64,000 nt of DNA from Romanomermis culicivorax (GCA_963922205.1 CAWUHX010000280.1:186001-250000), one strand, 5' to 3'; shown: positions 36,301 to 47,647, numbered from the stretch's first letter. Numbers and translations: made by a program. The notes: generated by a model not told the origin, from the sequence alone.

Positions 36301-37120
36301 ACAGTCAGGTGGAAAAATTAAGATGAAAATTTTGGCCAGTGACGCAGTCATCATCCATGTTCTGATTTTCATGGATTATCTAACTCTCCTAAGCTCATAT
36401 GAAAATGAATAGACTATAAGTGACATGTGTTGGCTTGCTCTGCTGGAACATGAAAATACACTTTAAGTTTTTTCGAAAACGTTACCATTGTTTTAAAATT
36501 TGCAAACCTGTAATCAGTTTTTCATATAACCACAAATTTAAAAAACAACAAAAAGCAAAACAGTCTGCAAATTGGATCACATAGAGCTTGGTTGAACATT
36601 AGTGTAGGAGACATGCAAGTTTGTGGTTACATACAACATAAGCTATATCCAGTGACTGCTTTCAAACTTTGAATACTCAGAACTATTTCTAGAAACTGGC
36701 ACATTACCTATGAAATCCTTCAAGATCAGCCATAGGAAATGAAAGACATCCCTGAGATCTTTCCTTGAATAATTTTCTTTTTAGACACCCATCAATGTCT
36801 TCATCACTGCGCTAATCACATCAATTGTCAATTTCTGGTTGCCGTTATGTTTCACATCAATCTTTTATGGCGTCATCGTCAACAGGATCTGCAGATCAAT
36901 CAAATTTCTACAGAATGTAGAAAACAGCAAATTCCACAATACTATGATGAAAAGTCTCAAAAAAGCTCTCAAGAATATAGTTTCGCTTTATGTTTCTGTT
37001 GCACTGTTCTGGTTGCCATTTAATTGTTTGAAATTTTGGTATAGTGCCACAAGTTTGTGGATGTATTGTGCTCATTTGTTTGGTATGCTTTCTGTTCTTT
37101 GGGATGTATATTTTTACTGA
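30393..37120 (+). CDS. 7TM receptor-like gene, two visible exons
   Basis: Exon 1 (30393-30842) encodes 150 residues from ATG: TM1 about 11-35 (LFLHLLLWGISICGILG), TM2 about 50-75 (FFLALMLISSLLLCFINTL), TM3 about 85-110 (MLESLSIFLVMYSQVLTAFY) and TM4 about 125-147. It ends in phase 0 at GTAAGT. The last exon (36785-37120) opens after TTTTCTTTTTAG in phase 0 and encodes TM5 (ITSIVNFWLPLCFTSIFYG), a basic third loop, TM6 (VSLYVSVALFWLPFN) and TM7 (AHLFGMLSVLWDVYFY), then TGA. The order and the FWLPF of TM6 fit a rhodopsin-like GPCR, but there is no DRY after TM3 (FYKVVH) and the NPxxY site reads WDVYF. The second extracellular loop would be very short if these exons join directly, so an exon may be missed in the 5.9-kb repeat-filled intron. 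With only these exons the product is 261 residues, short for the family. Confidence 0.6.
31000..33340. other. Intron sequence of the 7TM gene, first part
   Basis: Contains TCCAGG/TCTGG-rich segments near 31070-31170 and 32100-32165 that look like fragments of one repeat. An open plus-strand stretch near 31487-31750 with CKAC and KRKHWNFK resembles a BED-type zinc finger of hAT transposases, with low confidence. Otherwise nothing is supported. Confidence 0.3.
33344..34118. mobile_element. TIR element (ACAGGGTGAGCC ends)
   Basis: About 775 bp. The left end ACAGGGTGAGCCGAAAAA-AGCCGACC and the reverse complement of the right end ACAAGGGTGAGCCAAAAAAGG match over about 25 bp. The interior holds one unrecognised 90-codon frame (33603-33875) and no transposase. 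CAGGGTG-type ends occur in Tc1/mariner-like MITEs, but a TA duplication is not clear on both sides. It lies in the receptor intron. Confidence 0.65.
34294..34665 (+). CDS. Unrecognised 123-codon open frame
   Basis: ATG to TGA with tryptophan-rich central part (FFTTWWRPHSIGWRLPDKW) and a polar C-terminal end. I recognise no family. It lies inside the long receptor intron between repeats, on the same strand, so it could be a missed exon or, more likely, part of a decayed mobile element or chance. Confidence 0.2.
   Translation: MDFIRPVDWFSSDSGKTVIFFKFLWIHLQIFPKAGKVLDGQIMYPPCMRGTLWVFFTTWWRPHSIGWRLPDKWELFYYLSQIACLTKLNRPQQGSIPMASRRQSSNDVDMTRRVTVSKTPEKN
34666..35697. other. Intron sequence, no gene recognised
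   Basis: Nothing supported. A GAACTGGATCGAATTTGGGTTCGG segment near 35435-35460 loosely mirrors 33130-33160 and may be the other half of a dispersed repeat. Confidence 0.3.
35698..36137 (-). mobile_element. G-run short TIR element, copy 3 (reversed, decayed)
   Basis: Reverse-orientation relative of 29500-29947: starts TACATGTATCTGGGGGG, contains GCCATATGGCTA and CTAGCCATATGG, an internal tandem of TATAGGAAAAA (35821-35890), and ends near CATTACCTGCATG. Most G/C-runs have decayed. Confidence 0.6.
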
Positions 37121-38756
37121 TTATTATCACAAGAACAGTAAATAAGTTGTTTGCAAATTTCACTATAATTCATTAGGTGGTAAAAGTTTCTGTAAAAACA
37201 ACAAAAACTTTCAATGAAAAATGCTCAGAATGAGTCAGACCTTAAGTAGTTAACCCGGGTCATACAGATTCTTCTTACAGCCATGTAGTTCTGCAATAAA
37301 AACAACCAGTCTTATAGTCAGTGAAGTGCACATGCACTGAAAAAAAAATGTAGGATTAAGGCAACTTTGTTGAGTGAAAATAGTTGTCTCAACATTTTTA
37401 CGTTGAAAGAATTCAACTTTGTTGCATTAATCCTACGCAAATATTGCATGTCTAGAACGTAACAAAGTTAAGTAGCTATTTGTGCAAAAGTTGCCTAGGA
37501 TTTACTCAAATTCTGCTATTGTGATGATTTTGCAAAAGTTACGTAGGTTCAACATAACTTATTTTTATTCTTAAAATCAAAAAATCAATAACAACCAAAC
37601 ATTTAGGAGATGACATCAATAAAATTTTTAAAGACATACATTATAAAACATGAGATAATAAAACAGTTATAATTAATCACCAGTAGAATTTTAATCAAAG
37701 AGTTTACGCACCTGGATATTTTCGAGTTATGATTGTCTGACCAACCTGCTTGAACAATGGCATGATGGCAGAATTCCAACATATAAGGCACACAAAATTG
37801 AAGATTCAAAATATAGTGGTACACAAAAACATACATAATGGCTTCTTCAAATGTGGGTAAATTGTCTTGTACTATTTCATTTTCGGCAAGAATAAAAAAT
37901 CATGGTTTATCCCTGTTTATCACTGCAATTGTCACACCATTCATTGGATCCGACGTCCGCAATGCAGCAGTTGATGCACCATCCTGAAATTTTGATGATA
38001 ATTATTAGTTGTTATCAGGCAATGAATAGGATGTTATACCTCGAATATTCTGCTGAATTGAAATATTTTCTAGCCCAATAAAATCGAAATTGACATTTAA
38101 GCTTTGCCACAACTGAAGCTAGTTGGATTTTCAGAATCCAACAAATTAAAATATTGCTGAAAAACAGGAATAAAGGTTGTAGGTGTAACATGTTGGTTTA
38201 CTAATAATGGGGTGTCCTCACTTCCAAGGATGAGCTATTCTCATTATGACTACCACTAAATTTCTCAAATCGTTTAATTATCCTGGTGCTAATTGCATCA
38301 AGTCTTTGATACCACTGGAACTCAATGTTAACTGTCATTAGCAAGTGGAATTCGTCTAATGCCTGAAACATACATCAAGAGATTATTTGAAGGAAATTGA
38401 GTGACAAATTTTGTTTAATGCAAGCATAATTACAAGTAAGCCAATGAAATATATCTGGAAAAATGCTAGGGGAGCTAAATTTAAAAAATTCCCATGAAAT
38501 TTTTTTAAATTGAGGGTTTCGGACAAAACTTGACTTTTATGTCATCAGTGTTATTTTTGAATCATAATGTGCTTCATAGATTTCTAACAGTCCATCTAAT
38601 GTTTATAGTGGCCACTGCAATATTACAGTAATGAAAATTGATCATCTAGATTTTTGTTGCAACTAGAATATTTCAAATTATCATTTCCAGGAGACTAGTA
38701 GCTTCAAACCTCAAAATCTCAAACTGCATGATGATGTTGAGGATAACGAATAGGCA
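37121..38756. other. Downstream of the 7TM gene; one small hairpin repeat
   Basis: Contains an inverted repeat TGTAGGATTAAGGCAACTTT (37349-37374) against 37412-37437 with a 37-bp loop, and a third partial copy near 37490, which looks like a tiny MITE. The rest is AT-rich with no supported gene. Confidence 0.45.
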
Positions 38757-40165
38757 TTGATCTTTTTCAAGTTGGGTTTGTCGCTGGGCCTGAATTGGGC
38801 CTGCAATTTCCGGCCCGCCCTGAGTCGAAAATTTTTTTCAGAAGCCCGAACATGGCCCGGTCCGAAATTGGGCTTTAACCTTGAAGCCCTGTCTGGTCCG
38901 ATTAAAAAAAAGAAGGCCCAAAGCTCGACTCGAATGTGCGATTTTAGAATTTTGTGTAAATGCTATTTCATTAGGTATATTCTAAATTTAATTTTAATTT
39001 TCGATTTTTTTTCAATTTTTAATCTATTAAATTTAATTTTAATTTTAATTTTTGATTTCAATTTTTGGATCAAATGGTATTGAAAGTAAACTTTGTTGAA
39101 TTGAATATTAAAAGATTATTGAATATTGAAATCGAAATTGAAAGATTATTGAATATTGAAATCGAAATTGAAAGATTATTGAATATTGAAATCGAAATTG
39201 AAAGATTATTGAATATTGAAAGAAATTGAAATTGAAAGTAAAGAATATTGAAATTGAAAGTAAAGAATATAATGTTGCCTGAAATGAAAACTATAAATAA
39301 TTTAAGTGTTGAAAAACCATTCAGTACATACAGAGCCCCGAGGTCTGGGAGGCGGAGGGTGTGGGCCACTTTTTTTAAGCCGGGGGTCAGTAATTCCCAA
39401 AACTTTGGGGGTGGGGGTCTCTGAAGGAAAAAAAATCGCTTTTTTCACGAAAAAAGTTCGAAAAACAGTTCAAAAATAGTAATTTTTGTCTAAAAAATGA
39501 TAAAAAATGTATTTGTGGCGCGAAGCGCTGAGAAAGTTGGCGTTTTTGACCATTTTTTGTTCAAAAATTGACATTTTGCATCAAAAAATTGTCATTTTTC
39601 CGACTAAAAGTATGGGGGTCCATGGGCTACCCTATGGCTAGCCATAGGATTGGCAAATTCTGGGGGGGGGGCGGTCGCCCAATGGCTAGCCATATGGTCG
39701 ACGATTTCTCGGGGGGGGGGGGGGATTCCCATAGAACTTCCCCCCAATTACATGTATGATTCAAAAACACAAAATGGTGGAAATAGTTATTCCAAGTTCG
39801 AGAAAGTGGACAAAGAGCGAAAAAACAGAAGCAGAGAAGAAGGAGCATGACTAAAGAGCATAGTTGGTCGGGCTGAGCTTTGGCTACTTTGTCCATGATT
39901 TTTTGATTTTGAAAAAAACGAAAATTCTAAAATCTCTTGGAAACACTGAGAAAAATTAGGTGTCACAAAGAAAATTTATTTGATACTGTAATCACAACGA
40001 ACATAATAAAAAACTCTATCAAAATTTTATGGGCTTTCCCGAGCTTTTTCGGACTTTTGAAAAACAGGTTGTCCCAGGGCCCAGCCCGAGAATTTTTTCT
40101 GACAGCTCGAACCCGTCCTGAAGCCCATATTTTGGGCCAGGGCGAGCTTTCGGCTTAAATTCAGG
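38757..40165. repeat. GGCCC-rich repeat fragments and a 30-bp minisatellite
   Basis: 38770-38930 and 40030-40165 carry related GGGCCTGAAT, GCCCGAA and TTGGGC segments, apparently in inverted orientation to each other, flanking the G-run element at 39324-39758. Between them, 39105-39230 is a minisatellite of four 30-bp units built on GATTATTGAATATTGAAATC. No gene recognised. Confidence 0.55.
39324..39758 (+). mobile_element. G-run short TIR element, copy 2
   Basis: Colinear with 29500-29947, including GGGGGTCAGTAATT, CTGAAGGAAAAAAA, the GGCGCGAAGCGC hairpin, GTTTTTGACCATTTTTTGT, CTATGGCTAGCCATAGG and long G-runs near 39661 and 39710. Ends CCAATTACATGTATG. Confidence 0.78.
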
Positions 40166-40189
40166 CACAGGCTTGTACTTCTACTTCCA

Positions 40190-40690
40190 CCTTGTGTGAG
40201 TTTCTACTAATGATTATTCCCAAGTGAGCGATTCCCATATGAGCGATTTCCAACTGAGCAAATCCCCAAGTGAGAGAATTCCCAATTGAGCCATTCTCAA
40301 GTGAGTGATTCCCAAGTGAGCGATTCCTAAGTGAGCGAATTCCCAAATGACCAAATTCCCAATTGCGTGAATCTGATGTTGCCGGTTTCCAATTGAGCGG
40401 ATCCCCAAGTGAGCGAATTCCCAATTGAGCGATTCTAAAGTGAGTGATTCCCAAGTGAGCGATTCCTGAGTGAGCGAATTCCCAATTGCGCGAATCCGAT
40501 GTAGCTGGTTTCCCAAGTGAGCGATTCCCACATGAGCGATTTTCAATTGAGCAAATTCGCTCACTTTGAGAAATTCGCTCAATTGGGAATTTGGGAATCA
40601 CACTCATCGGAATCACTCGATTGGGAATTCGGTCACTTGGGAATCCGCTAACTTATGAATCCCTCAGTTGTGAATCACTGACTTGGGAAT
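40190..40690. repeat. 15-bp-period CANNTG array with inverted tail
   Basis: About 22 units of the form CAANTGAGCGATTCC follow one another at 15-16 bp spacing from 40220 to 40560, then the motif reverses (AAATTCGCTCA, TTCGCTCAATTGGGAA) until about 40690. Two units are replaced by GAATCYGATGT(T/A)GCYGG at 40372 and 40494, giving a longer period of about 122 bp. The minus-strand frames of 120-150 codons simply translate the repeat (SLTWESL-type pentapeptides) and are not genes. Confidence 0.85.
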
Positions 40691-40759
40691 GCACACTTGA
40701 TTACTTGCTCTGTAATCAAGTAGCCACCTGATTTCTTTTGCCTCAAATATCATAGGTGG

Positions 40760-42322
40760 CGCGATAGCATCAACCTATAGTATACTTGGCCCCCAAGTTT
40801 CATGCCCCCCCTCTAGAGCAAAAACGGTAACAGCTAGAACCTTGAGGTTCTTTCCATAATTTCGGGCATAGGGGCAAACTATGGGGTGCCTTTTGTCATT
40901 TCGCCTCTATCTGCAAGTGGTGCTCGGTGGAGCCTCAAAAACATGAAAAAAACGCACTTTTTAAGGCCCCCCAGTTCCACCATGCCCAGCAATCGGTGTG
41001 CCATATCCAACCTCCATACTTCGGCCTAAGCATCTTGGGGGTGTAATCTCAAATGCGAATTTTTTTTGTTTGAAATATGGCCTGAATTCAATTATATGGT
41101 GGTCCAAAGTCGCAGGAAACTCCAAATTCCCCAATTTTGTTATATAATACTTATGGCTTCCGAAAAATAATTTTTTGGGGCATAATGCACTACTAGTTTT
41201 TTGCACTTTCAATTGAACTGGTAGCCTTTTTGGGATTTTTGGGCTCTGAGGGTTTTCGACCATTGGGAACTTGATAGACACAGTCACTTTACACAAAAAA
41301 TTATCCTGGGTATAAACGAGCGTATTTTCGTAATTTTTTGATCAAAGAGGTTTTGTTGTAGTGTATTTCCGCCGATTTGTAGAATATTCACGTTTTTTGT
41401 CGGATTTCGAAAGATGCGCGTGGGTACAAAGTGGAGCGAGCAATGCCGACCATCAAGAGACGTCTTACTGTAGCACAAATCGGCACGTGTGCATTGGGCT
41501 CTCTTTTTTCATCATTAGTGTTGTTATTTCATTGTGCCTCCCAGTGCGTCCAGCATTTTGTGGATTTTTCCCAGTGCAAGGAAGTTTATTATTTCTCGCC
41601 CGCTTGAAATTTGTATGACTAAGTTCATTTTTGTATCAGATAAAATCGGAGAAAACTCTCCTCTATTTTTCATACCTAATTGGGAGACAGAATAAGGAAC
41701 TTAGCTTTCTAGGTCTGTGGGTTAATTATTGTCGGGTTAAAGTACTCTTATTAAATAATTAATCGGGTAAGCATGAGTGTTGGAAATATGTCCATTAAGG
41801 ACAAATTCTGGAATCCCATTCCTGCCTTCTGTCAAAACCACGACCATATAAAAATGCAACAGTTTTCGTCCATGGGGAATTCAATAGATGCTGTCACTTT
41901 ACAAAAAGAATTATCCTGGCTGTAAACAATCATATTTCTGTAATTTTTTGGTAGGAAGGGTTTTCAGCCGCAGAGAATTGATGAATGTGATCATTTCACA
42001 TTAAAAAAAAACTGTCCTAGCTGTAAAGAGACGTGTTTTCGTAATTTTTGGATGCAAGGGTTTTTTGGCTGCGGAGAATTCAATGGAGGCGTCACTTTAC
42101 ACAAAAAATATCTCCGATGTAACCAAGCTTATTTTTGTGATATTTTGTGCTATGGGTTTTTGCATCATGGGGAATTAAATGAATGTGATCACTTTACACA
42201 CAAAATTATATTGAGTGTAAACAAATGTATTTCTGCATTTTTTGAGGGAAGACGTTTCTGACCATGGGGAATTCAATGGATCGAGTCAGTTTACACGAAA
42301 TATAGTCATTTGTGTTGAAAGA
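40760..42322. repeat. Interspersed repeat with hairpin tandem units, copy 2
   Basis: Same family and strand as 3951-5170. The conserved leader runs to about 41260, followed by TTTACAC/GTGTAAA units near 41284, 41895, 41990, 42090, 42190 and 42284. A solo LTR (41354-41861) sits between the first and second units. Homology stops near 42318. Confidence 0.8.
41354..41861 (+). mobile_element. Solo LTR, Ty3/gypsy-type
   Basis: 508 bp, TGTTGTAGTGTA...ATGCAACA, with target duplication GTTT (41350-41353 and 41862-41865), inserted into the hairpin repeat. It shares the CGTCTTACTGTAG, GGGAGACAG-ATAAGGAA, AATCGGGTAAGCATG and CATTAAGGAC blocks with the other LTRs here. Confidence 0.9.
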
Positions 42323-43189
42323 TAGGGGATAAGACATTAGAGTAAATCGGATTACTGTATATAATTTTATTGGTGATATATTTTCTCGAGTATATCTGGT
42401 TTTTTTGTCTGGTTGATGGCCTGTACATTTTTCCCAAGTACTTTGTTTTGAACATTCTCGTACCAAAAATTCATTGGTAACCCAATTAAGAATTGATGCA
42501 TAATAATTCTGCACATCTGCACCTGGTCCTATAACCCACTCGAGTCACATGAAGATGCACATTCCCAAGACATACAGTATCCCCCCAGAGGCCTAAAACA
42601 CCTGCTAGTGTAGAAAATGCAAAAACTCCAACCCAGACGAAAGGTTCAGGTAGAACACATAGAAAACAGTAAAACACAGGAAAAACTAAAAAACATGTAG
42701 GTGTGGCTAAGCATATGTTAAACTAAAGCCTGTAGGCGTGAAAGTTGAGCATGAATTAAAGTACAAAGGCATGGTAATAAAAACATACAGTAAAGGATAG
42801 CATGTAAAGCAAAGCAACCATTGGTTAAGAAAGCAAAACAGAAGCGGACCTCCCATGGCCTGAAGGCGTGGTCTAAAGAAGCAGTATAGGAGAAAGAACA
42901 CAGTGAAATCCGTAGAGTTGTTTGGTATTTGTTTTAATAGCCACATGTGAAAGCTTAGTTAGAGTATTCATATTACCACTGATGCCAATTGTAAGCAGTC
43001 CGTGGTATTGTATTTTGGTTCTTTCATCAAAATTGTAGTCAAATTTTCGACATTACATTCATGCCAAGGGTGTGATGGTGCTTATCACAGTGAGCGACCA
43101 CTGACCTGACTGGTCACTTGATCCTTGAATATTGCACAGCTTATCACAGACTTGCTTCTATGAATAATTCCTGATTTATTCAAACATTT
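42323..43189. other. No gene recognised
   Basis: Sequence between the hairpin repeat and the broken end of the minus-strand integrase. A 102-codon minus frame at 42206-42514 overlaps the repeat and has no recognised motif. No 3' LTR of the minus-strand element is visible here. Confidence 0.4.
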
Positions 43190-43751
43190 GACCATTCGGC
43201 TGCACTGGGGATGATACGCCGTTGTTTTGACTCTTCGTATTTTGAGTAGGTCGCAAATATCCTGCATGAGCTTTGACGTGAAGCATCCACCTTGATTGTA
43301 AAGAAGAAGTGGGCTACCATGTGTGAGGACGACATTGTTCACGAAGCATTCAGCGAAGGTAGACGCCTTTTGATCGGGTATAGGATGTACGGAGACCCAT
43401 TTCGTAAAGTAATCCTGAAAAACAATAACGTATGGACGTTTCTCACCTAGCGGTGATATGTTGACAATATCGGTTGCCAGGATCTCCAAGGGGTGCTTGG
43501 GCTGGATCGGCAACAGTGGTGGAGGCGGGGATGTGTGGGGGGGTTGTCAATTGACAAATCTTGCTGGACTTGATCCAGTCGCGGACGTTCTCTTCCATGT
43601 GGGGCCACCAAAAATAAGCTTTGATGGCTGCTAGTGTGCAGCTTGATCCTTGGTGATTCAAAATTTTTGCACCGTCGAATTGGTGTAACGTCTGATCAAC
43701 CATGGATGCCGGGATGACCAATTGTTTGATATCTTTGATTTGTTGATACAA
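43190..43751 (-). pseudogene. Ty3/gypsy integrase remnant
   Basis: Minus-strand continuation of the element whose 5' LTR is at 47093-47647. The H2C2-type zinc region is visible ([13 protein letters not shown] then [14 protein letters not shown] and ICQL), followed after a frameshift near 43480 by the catalytic core: [16 protein letters not shown] keeps the first aspartate, [11 protein letters not shown] has N where the second aspartate belongs, and MVKCLN has K in place of the catalytic glutamate. Homology stops near 43190, before the C-terminal domain. It cannot be catalytically active. Confidence 0.85.
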
Positions 43752-43799
43752 AAGTCTGTCTTCTGTGAAGAAAATTGACGGGCCCTTTGCGGCATTGTG

Positions 43800-45085
43800 A
43801 ATTTGGAGAGAGATGAGGATCGCGGTGATGGCTGGATCAGCAGCCTGTGCTCGTGATACTTTGTCCTAGGAGGCGATTGTTATGGCTTCGACTGGAGGCG
43901 GCGCATAATTGGCCACCAATGGTATGGAATCGGAGAGTGTGGGTTGATTGATGGTCTATTTGGTCATAGCCCGAGTGATGGTGTTGACATCCCTGTTGAT
44001 TTTCTTGGGTGGCGAGACCGCTGCTGGGAGCATATCCGATACTGTTAAGTTCGGGTCCGATAATGCACCATCAGGGGGAAAATTTTTTGCGAAAATTTCG
44101 GTGGATAGATCTTCAGTGCTCGGGATTGGTTGTTTCTCGCATTCATCTTTTCTGGACAAGAAATCGGCACAAGCATTGTCTTTGCCTTTGAGGTATTCAA
44201 CTTTGTAGTCATAATCTTGAAGGTTTATTGCAAAACGTTGGAGGTGTTAATTTTGGTGCTCTTCATCTTTGAGCCATTAGAGGGGCTTGTGGTCAGTGCG
44301 AACAATAACTTTTTGGCTGTAAACATAATGGCGGTACATCCTGAAGCCATAGACAATGGTGAGGCACTCAGGCCCTGTTGTACTGTATCGGGTTTCGGCA
44401 TTGGTGAGTATGCGGCTGTTGTAGGCGATGACCCATTGATCGTTTCCGTTTTCCTGGTACAAAATTGCTCCAATGGCAGTCGTACTGGCGTGGGTTTGGA
44501 TGACAAATTGAGCTTTACTGTCTTACACCCGATAGCAAAGGAAGGGCAATGACGTGAGAGCTTTCTTGATACCTTCAAACGCAGCATGGTGTTCGTCCAT
44601 GGGGATATATTGAGCATCTTTCTGTAGGAGTCTGTACAAAGGACTGGACAAGGTTGCCAATTCTTGGATTACGATGTTTGCCAAATCTTGGATTACGATG
44701 TAATTTCCCTTGAAGTTTAAGATCGTGTGGATATCAGGGTGGGCGAGAAAATCAGTGCCAATGATACATTGATCATTTCTGTCATCCTCGAGGTTTACCC
44801 ACTTGATCATGTGTTCACCAAACACAGATTGCATCGTAACAACTACCGGATCATGGGCATTGACAATGGCGCCATCGGCTACTTTGATTTTACCACAGAT
44901 CGGGAGTTGGAGCAATTGTGTGTCGAAAGCACATTTGACTAACCCTGAAGACAATACGGAGCATTGGGCACCAGTGTCGATGAGCGCATGTGCCTTGACG
45001 GCGCCAAGTTTGATGGGAATTTGGAAAGCTGGGGTGGAAGCCTATTTGCAGATGAAAGTCTTTGATGACGGCGTGAGATTGTCAA
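43800..45085 (-). pseudogene. Protease fused in frame to RNase H (no reverse transcriptase)
   Basis: An aspartic protease starts with ALIDTGAQCSVLSS (44960-45000) and continues to IGTDFLAHPDI and ILNFKGNYIVIQ. The frame then passes straight into the start of the RNase H region (LSSPLYRLLQKDAQ, HHAAFEGIKKAL), so the whole reverse transcriptase, normally over 200 residues, is missing. The junction is a perfect-length 24-bp tandem duplication (44654-44677 and 44678-44701, one mismatch; IVIQDLAN/IVIQELAT). A stop follows at about 44523. RNase H resumes in the same frame with QTHASTTAIGAI (catalytic D of TDAS is H), then QWVIAYNSR and VRTDHKPL, ending with a CADFLSRKDE linker. Confidence 0.85.
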
Positions 45086-46818
45086 TCTAGCAAATGGAGG
45101 AACGGATGTAACAAGGATCTTGGAAGGCATGGCCGATTGCGATTCCAACAAATGATCCTGGGGCTCACGATCCGTGCAGCGGACGCTATTTCTTCAGAAG
45201 GAATGACCATGTTGGCCATGGAAATTGATTGATTGAGCACGCGCGGATCGAGAGTGGTCGCGGACACAGTAGCGGATGATGGCAAAGCCAGTAGGGCCAG
45301 CTGGAGTTCCAAGGACTGAGAACTGGCATATGAGGAATCTGTGGGCATTGTAACGTATGGGGCTGGCACGGCATTATAGTGAATGTGTTGTTCCCATGGC
45401 GCCAGAAAATGTTGATTCGGGTAGATGGCATAGATGTTCTGAACAAAATCATTTGGGCGGTTTACTGGATTACCTTCATAAAAATAATTCCTTGTGCCAC
45501 GGGAGTAATTTGAACTTCTCTGGGGCGGTGCTCTGTGGCGTGGTCTCCAATCGCCTTGGCCAGGGATATTGTTAGAATTGATCCGAAAATTGGTTTGCGG
45601 CGGTTGAGTGGCGTGGTCTAGAGGATTGTAATCTTGCCGATTGGTTTGTTGAGCATTTTGTCCCTTGAGCCAGATGCAATCTTCGGTATTGTGGGTGCGG
45701 GACTTATGAGCATCACACCAAAGGCCTGTCAATTGCGGGATGTGGAGGCCGTTGCAACTTGCTGATGGGTCAAAGCAGTTGGCGTAAGTCTGTCGGGGTT
45801 GGGATTGGTGACGAGGGCTTTGTGGCTGGGTATTGGATGAAAATTCTTCGGGACGTTGCCATGACTTTCGTTCTTCATGGTCGCGGTCGTATTGTTGGAT
45901 CAATTGCTCCAGTAGCATTTCTGTGCGCAGTTGGGACTGCGGTGGTTGTTCTAGCAGTTGCGGTAGAAAAGAGACGAATTTATTGGGTGGCGGCGCTGAA
46001 TTTAGCGGGTGGCGATCAGTTGAAAGTGTGCGGTCGCAATAGCAGTCCTGTGATTGGTCCGTGCTGGGGGGACGGTCAAAATGGCACTTAAACGGCTGCG
46101 GGGACCTTGGTGGCTGCGTTTCGGGGTCGGTGTGGTTGAGCAGTATAGGCCGTTCCCCAGTTCAGATTTCAGCTTTAGTTGCATTGAGGACCCTACGAGC
46201 TTTGGCAACAGCATTAACCAATTGTTGAACATTTGTAAAACTTTTCGCTTGCTCTCAGATTGTTAATTGGTAGAAAACAGGCATTTTTGTCAAAAATGTG
46301 TCAATTACTTGTTTGTGCCGAAAAGTTTAATCCTCATCTTGATGTACCAATTGCACATAAGTCATTACCTTACTCAAAAATGCAGTGGGTTCCTCTCAGA
46401 CTTCAGGGGTGATTGACGCGAGCTCAGGATTGAGAGTCATTTGGTTGCAATCTGGTGCTAATTGGGACATGAGGAAATTTTTTGCATCTTCATAGCCTGT
46501 CATATCTTGAATCATGTCACTCGGCGTATTGCGGGTAAGTTGGCAGAGTGCACTCATCTTGATGTGGTTGGAGGCGTCATATCCGAACTCGTTTTCTAAG
46601 CGAATGAAAATGCGTAGGAGGGGTTTGTTTGTCTGGGCTCCGTTGATAGTTAGTGGGTGCATATTGTCGACAATGGTTTTGATTCGACTATCTTCTTTGT
46701 GGTGAGACGTGCATGGCAATTTGTACCCCAGTTGCGGGTGATCATAATAGTCCTTGGGCGGGTAGTCCGAGAAACCAAATGGATTGGCCGTCGGCTTACC
46801 GTGGGTACCGCTGATCAT
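45082..46818 (-). pseudogene. Ty3/gypsy gag remnant
   Basis: First ATG at 46818; the first frame runs 140 codons (to 46396) with a capsid-like segment (IDTF-type helices follow in the next frame, around 46380-46200). The last frame (45918-45082, 278 codons) is Q/N/P-rich and contains a zinc knuckle-like motif [15 protein letters not shown] (C-x2-H-x4-H-x4-C), typical of the nucleocapsid part of many Ty3/gypsy elements. At least two frame changes separate these pieces. The protease frame overlaps the 3' end. Confidence 0.75.
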
Positions 46819-47092
46819 TGCCTAATATTTGTCAGTCGCAGCAGTAGCATCCGGTCAAAACTCAAGTCGCCGCGTGTGGCCGTGGCAGCGTTAGGCAAGC
46901 TTGATCAGGATGGGAGGTGTGTGAGATCCGGCGGTGTGTGGCTTACTTTTGGCATCTTTTCCTGGAGGGTATAATAACCTTTTTTATAACCTTGGGCACA
47001 ACTATGGCGTGGTCGAATTTTGAAACTTGGAGTCGTATTTGGATGCAGTGCAACGGGGGGGAAAGGAAGCATACAATCCAAACTGTCACCAG

Positions 47093-47647
47093 TGTTGTAT
47101 TCTGGAATATGTTGGGGCCTTGGGCTTTGAGTTCAGGCAGGAGTGGGATCCCAGGGTTCGTCCTTAATGTATGTATTTCCCACGCCCATGCTCACCCCAT
47201 TTACTCAATTAATAGTACTTAAACCCGACAAGAATAACCCTACCAATTATGGAAAAGATACTTCCTTAATCATCTCCCCAAACTAAATAAATACCAGAAA
47301 GAAAGTGGAGACCTTTCTACATTTTTTATCTTATGCAATCGAAAAACACTTACTTACAAATGAGAGGGAGCGAGAATACAAACGATTCACTCCCACACAC
47401 TGGAAACAAAAACAAACAAAGACCTGCGTGCGGGGAGGTGGGGAGTAAGGAGAAAATAACTAATGGGGCACACGTTATAAAACATACAAGAAGAATGCAC
47501 ATTGAGAGAGCCAGTGCATGCGTATGGACGTGGGCTACAGTAAGACGACTGTTGATGGTCCGCGTCGCTCACTGCACTTGGCACTTGTGGGCCTCATGCA
47601 CAAATTGACAAAATATGACAAAATCGGTGGAAACACACTACAAGACA
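47093..47647 (-). mobile_element. 5' LTR of the minus-strand Ty3/gypsy element
   Basis: On the minus strand it starts TGTCTTGTAGTGTG (a two-base variant of the family start TGTTGTAGTGTG) at 47647 and ends AATACAACA at 47093. Directly inside it, minus-strand CTGGTGACAGTTTGG (47078-47092) is a plausible primer-binding site beginning one base after the LTR. The matching 3' LTR is absent, so no target duplication can be compared. Confidence 0.85.

Noticed and set aside
40161-40616. 151-codon minus frame with repeated pentapeptides
   Set aside because: Its 5-residue period equals the 15-bp repeat; other frames are equally open.
42323-43189. 3' LTR of the minus-strand gypsy element
   Set aside because: No TGTTGTAG/ACAACA blocks or other LTR landmarks were found here.
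44130-44552. 140-codon plus-strand frame and other plus frames at 43.9-47.2 kb
   Set aside because: They are antisense shadows of the minus-strand gypsy gag-pol.
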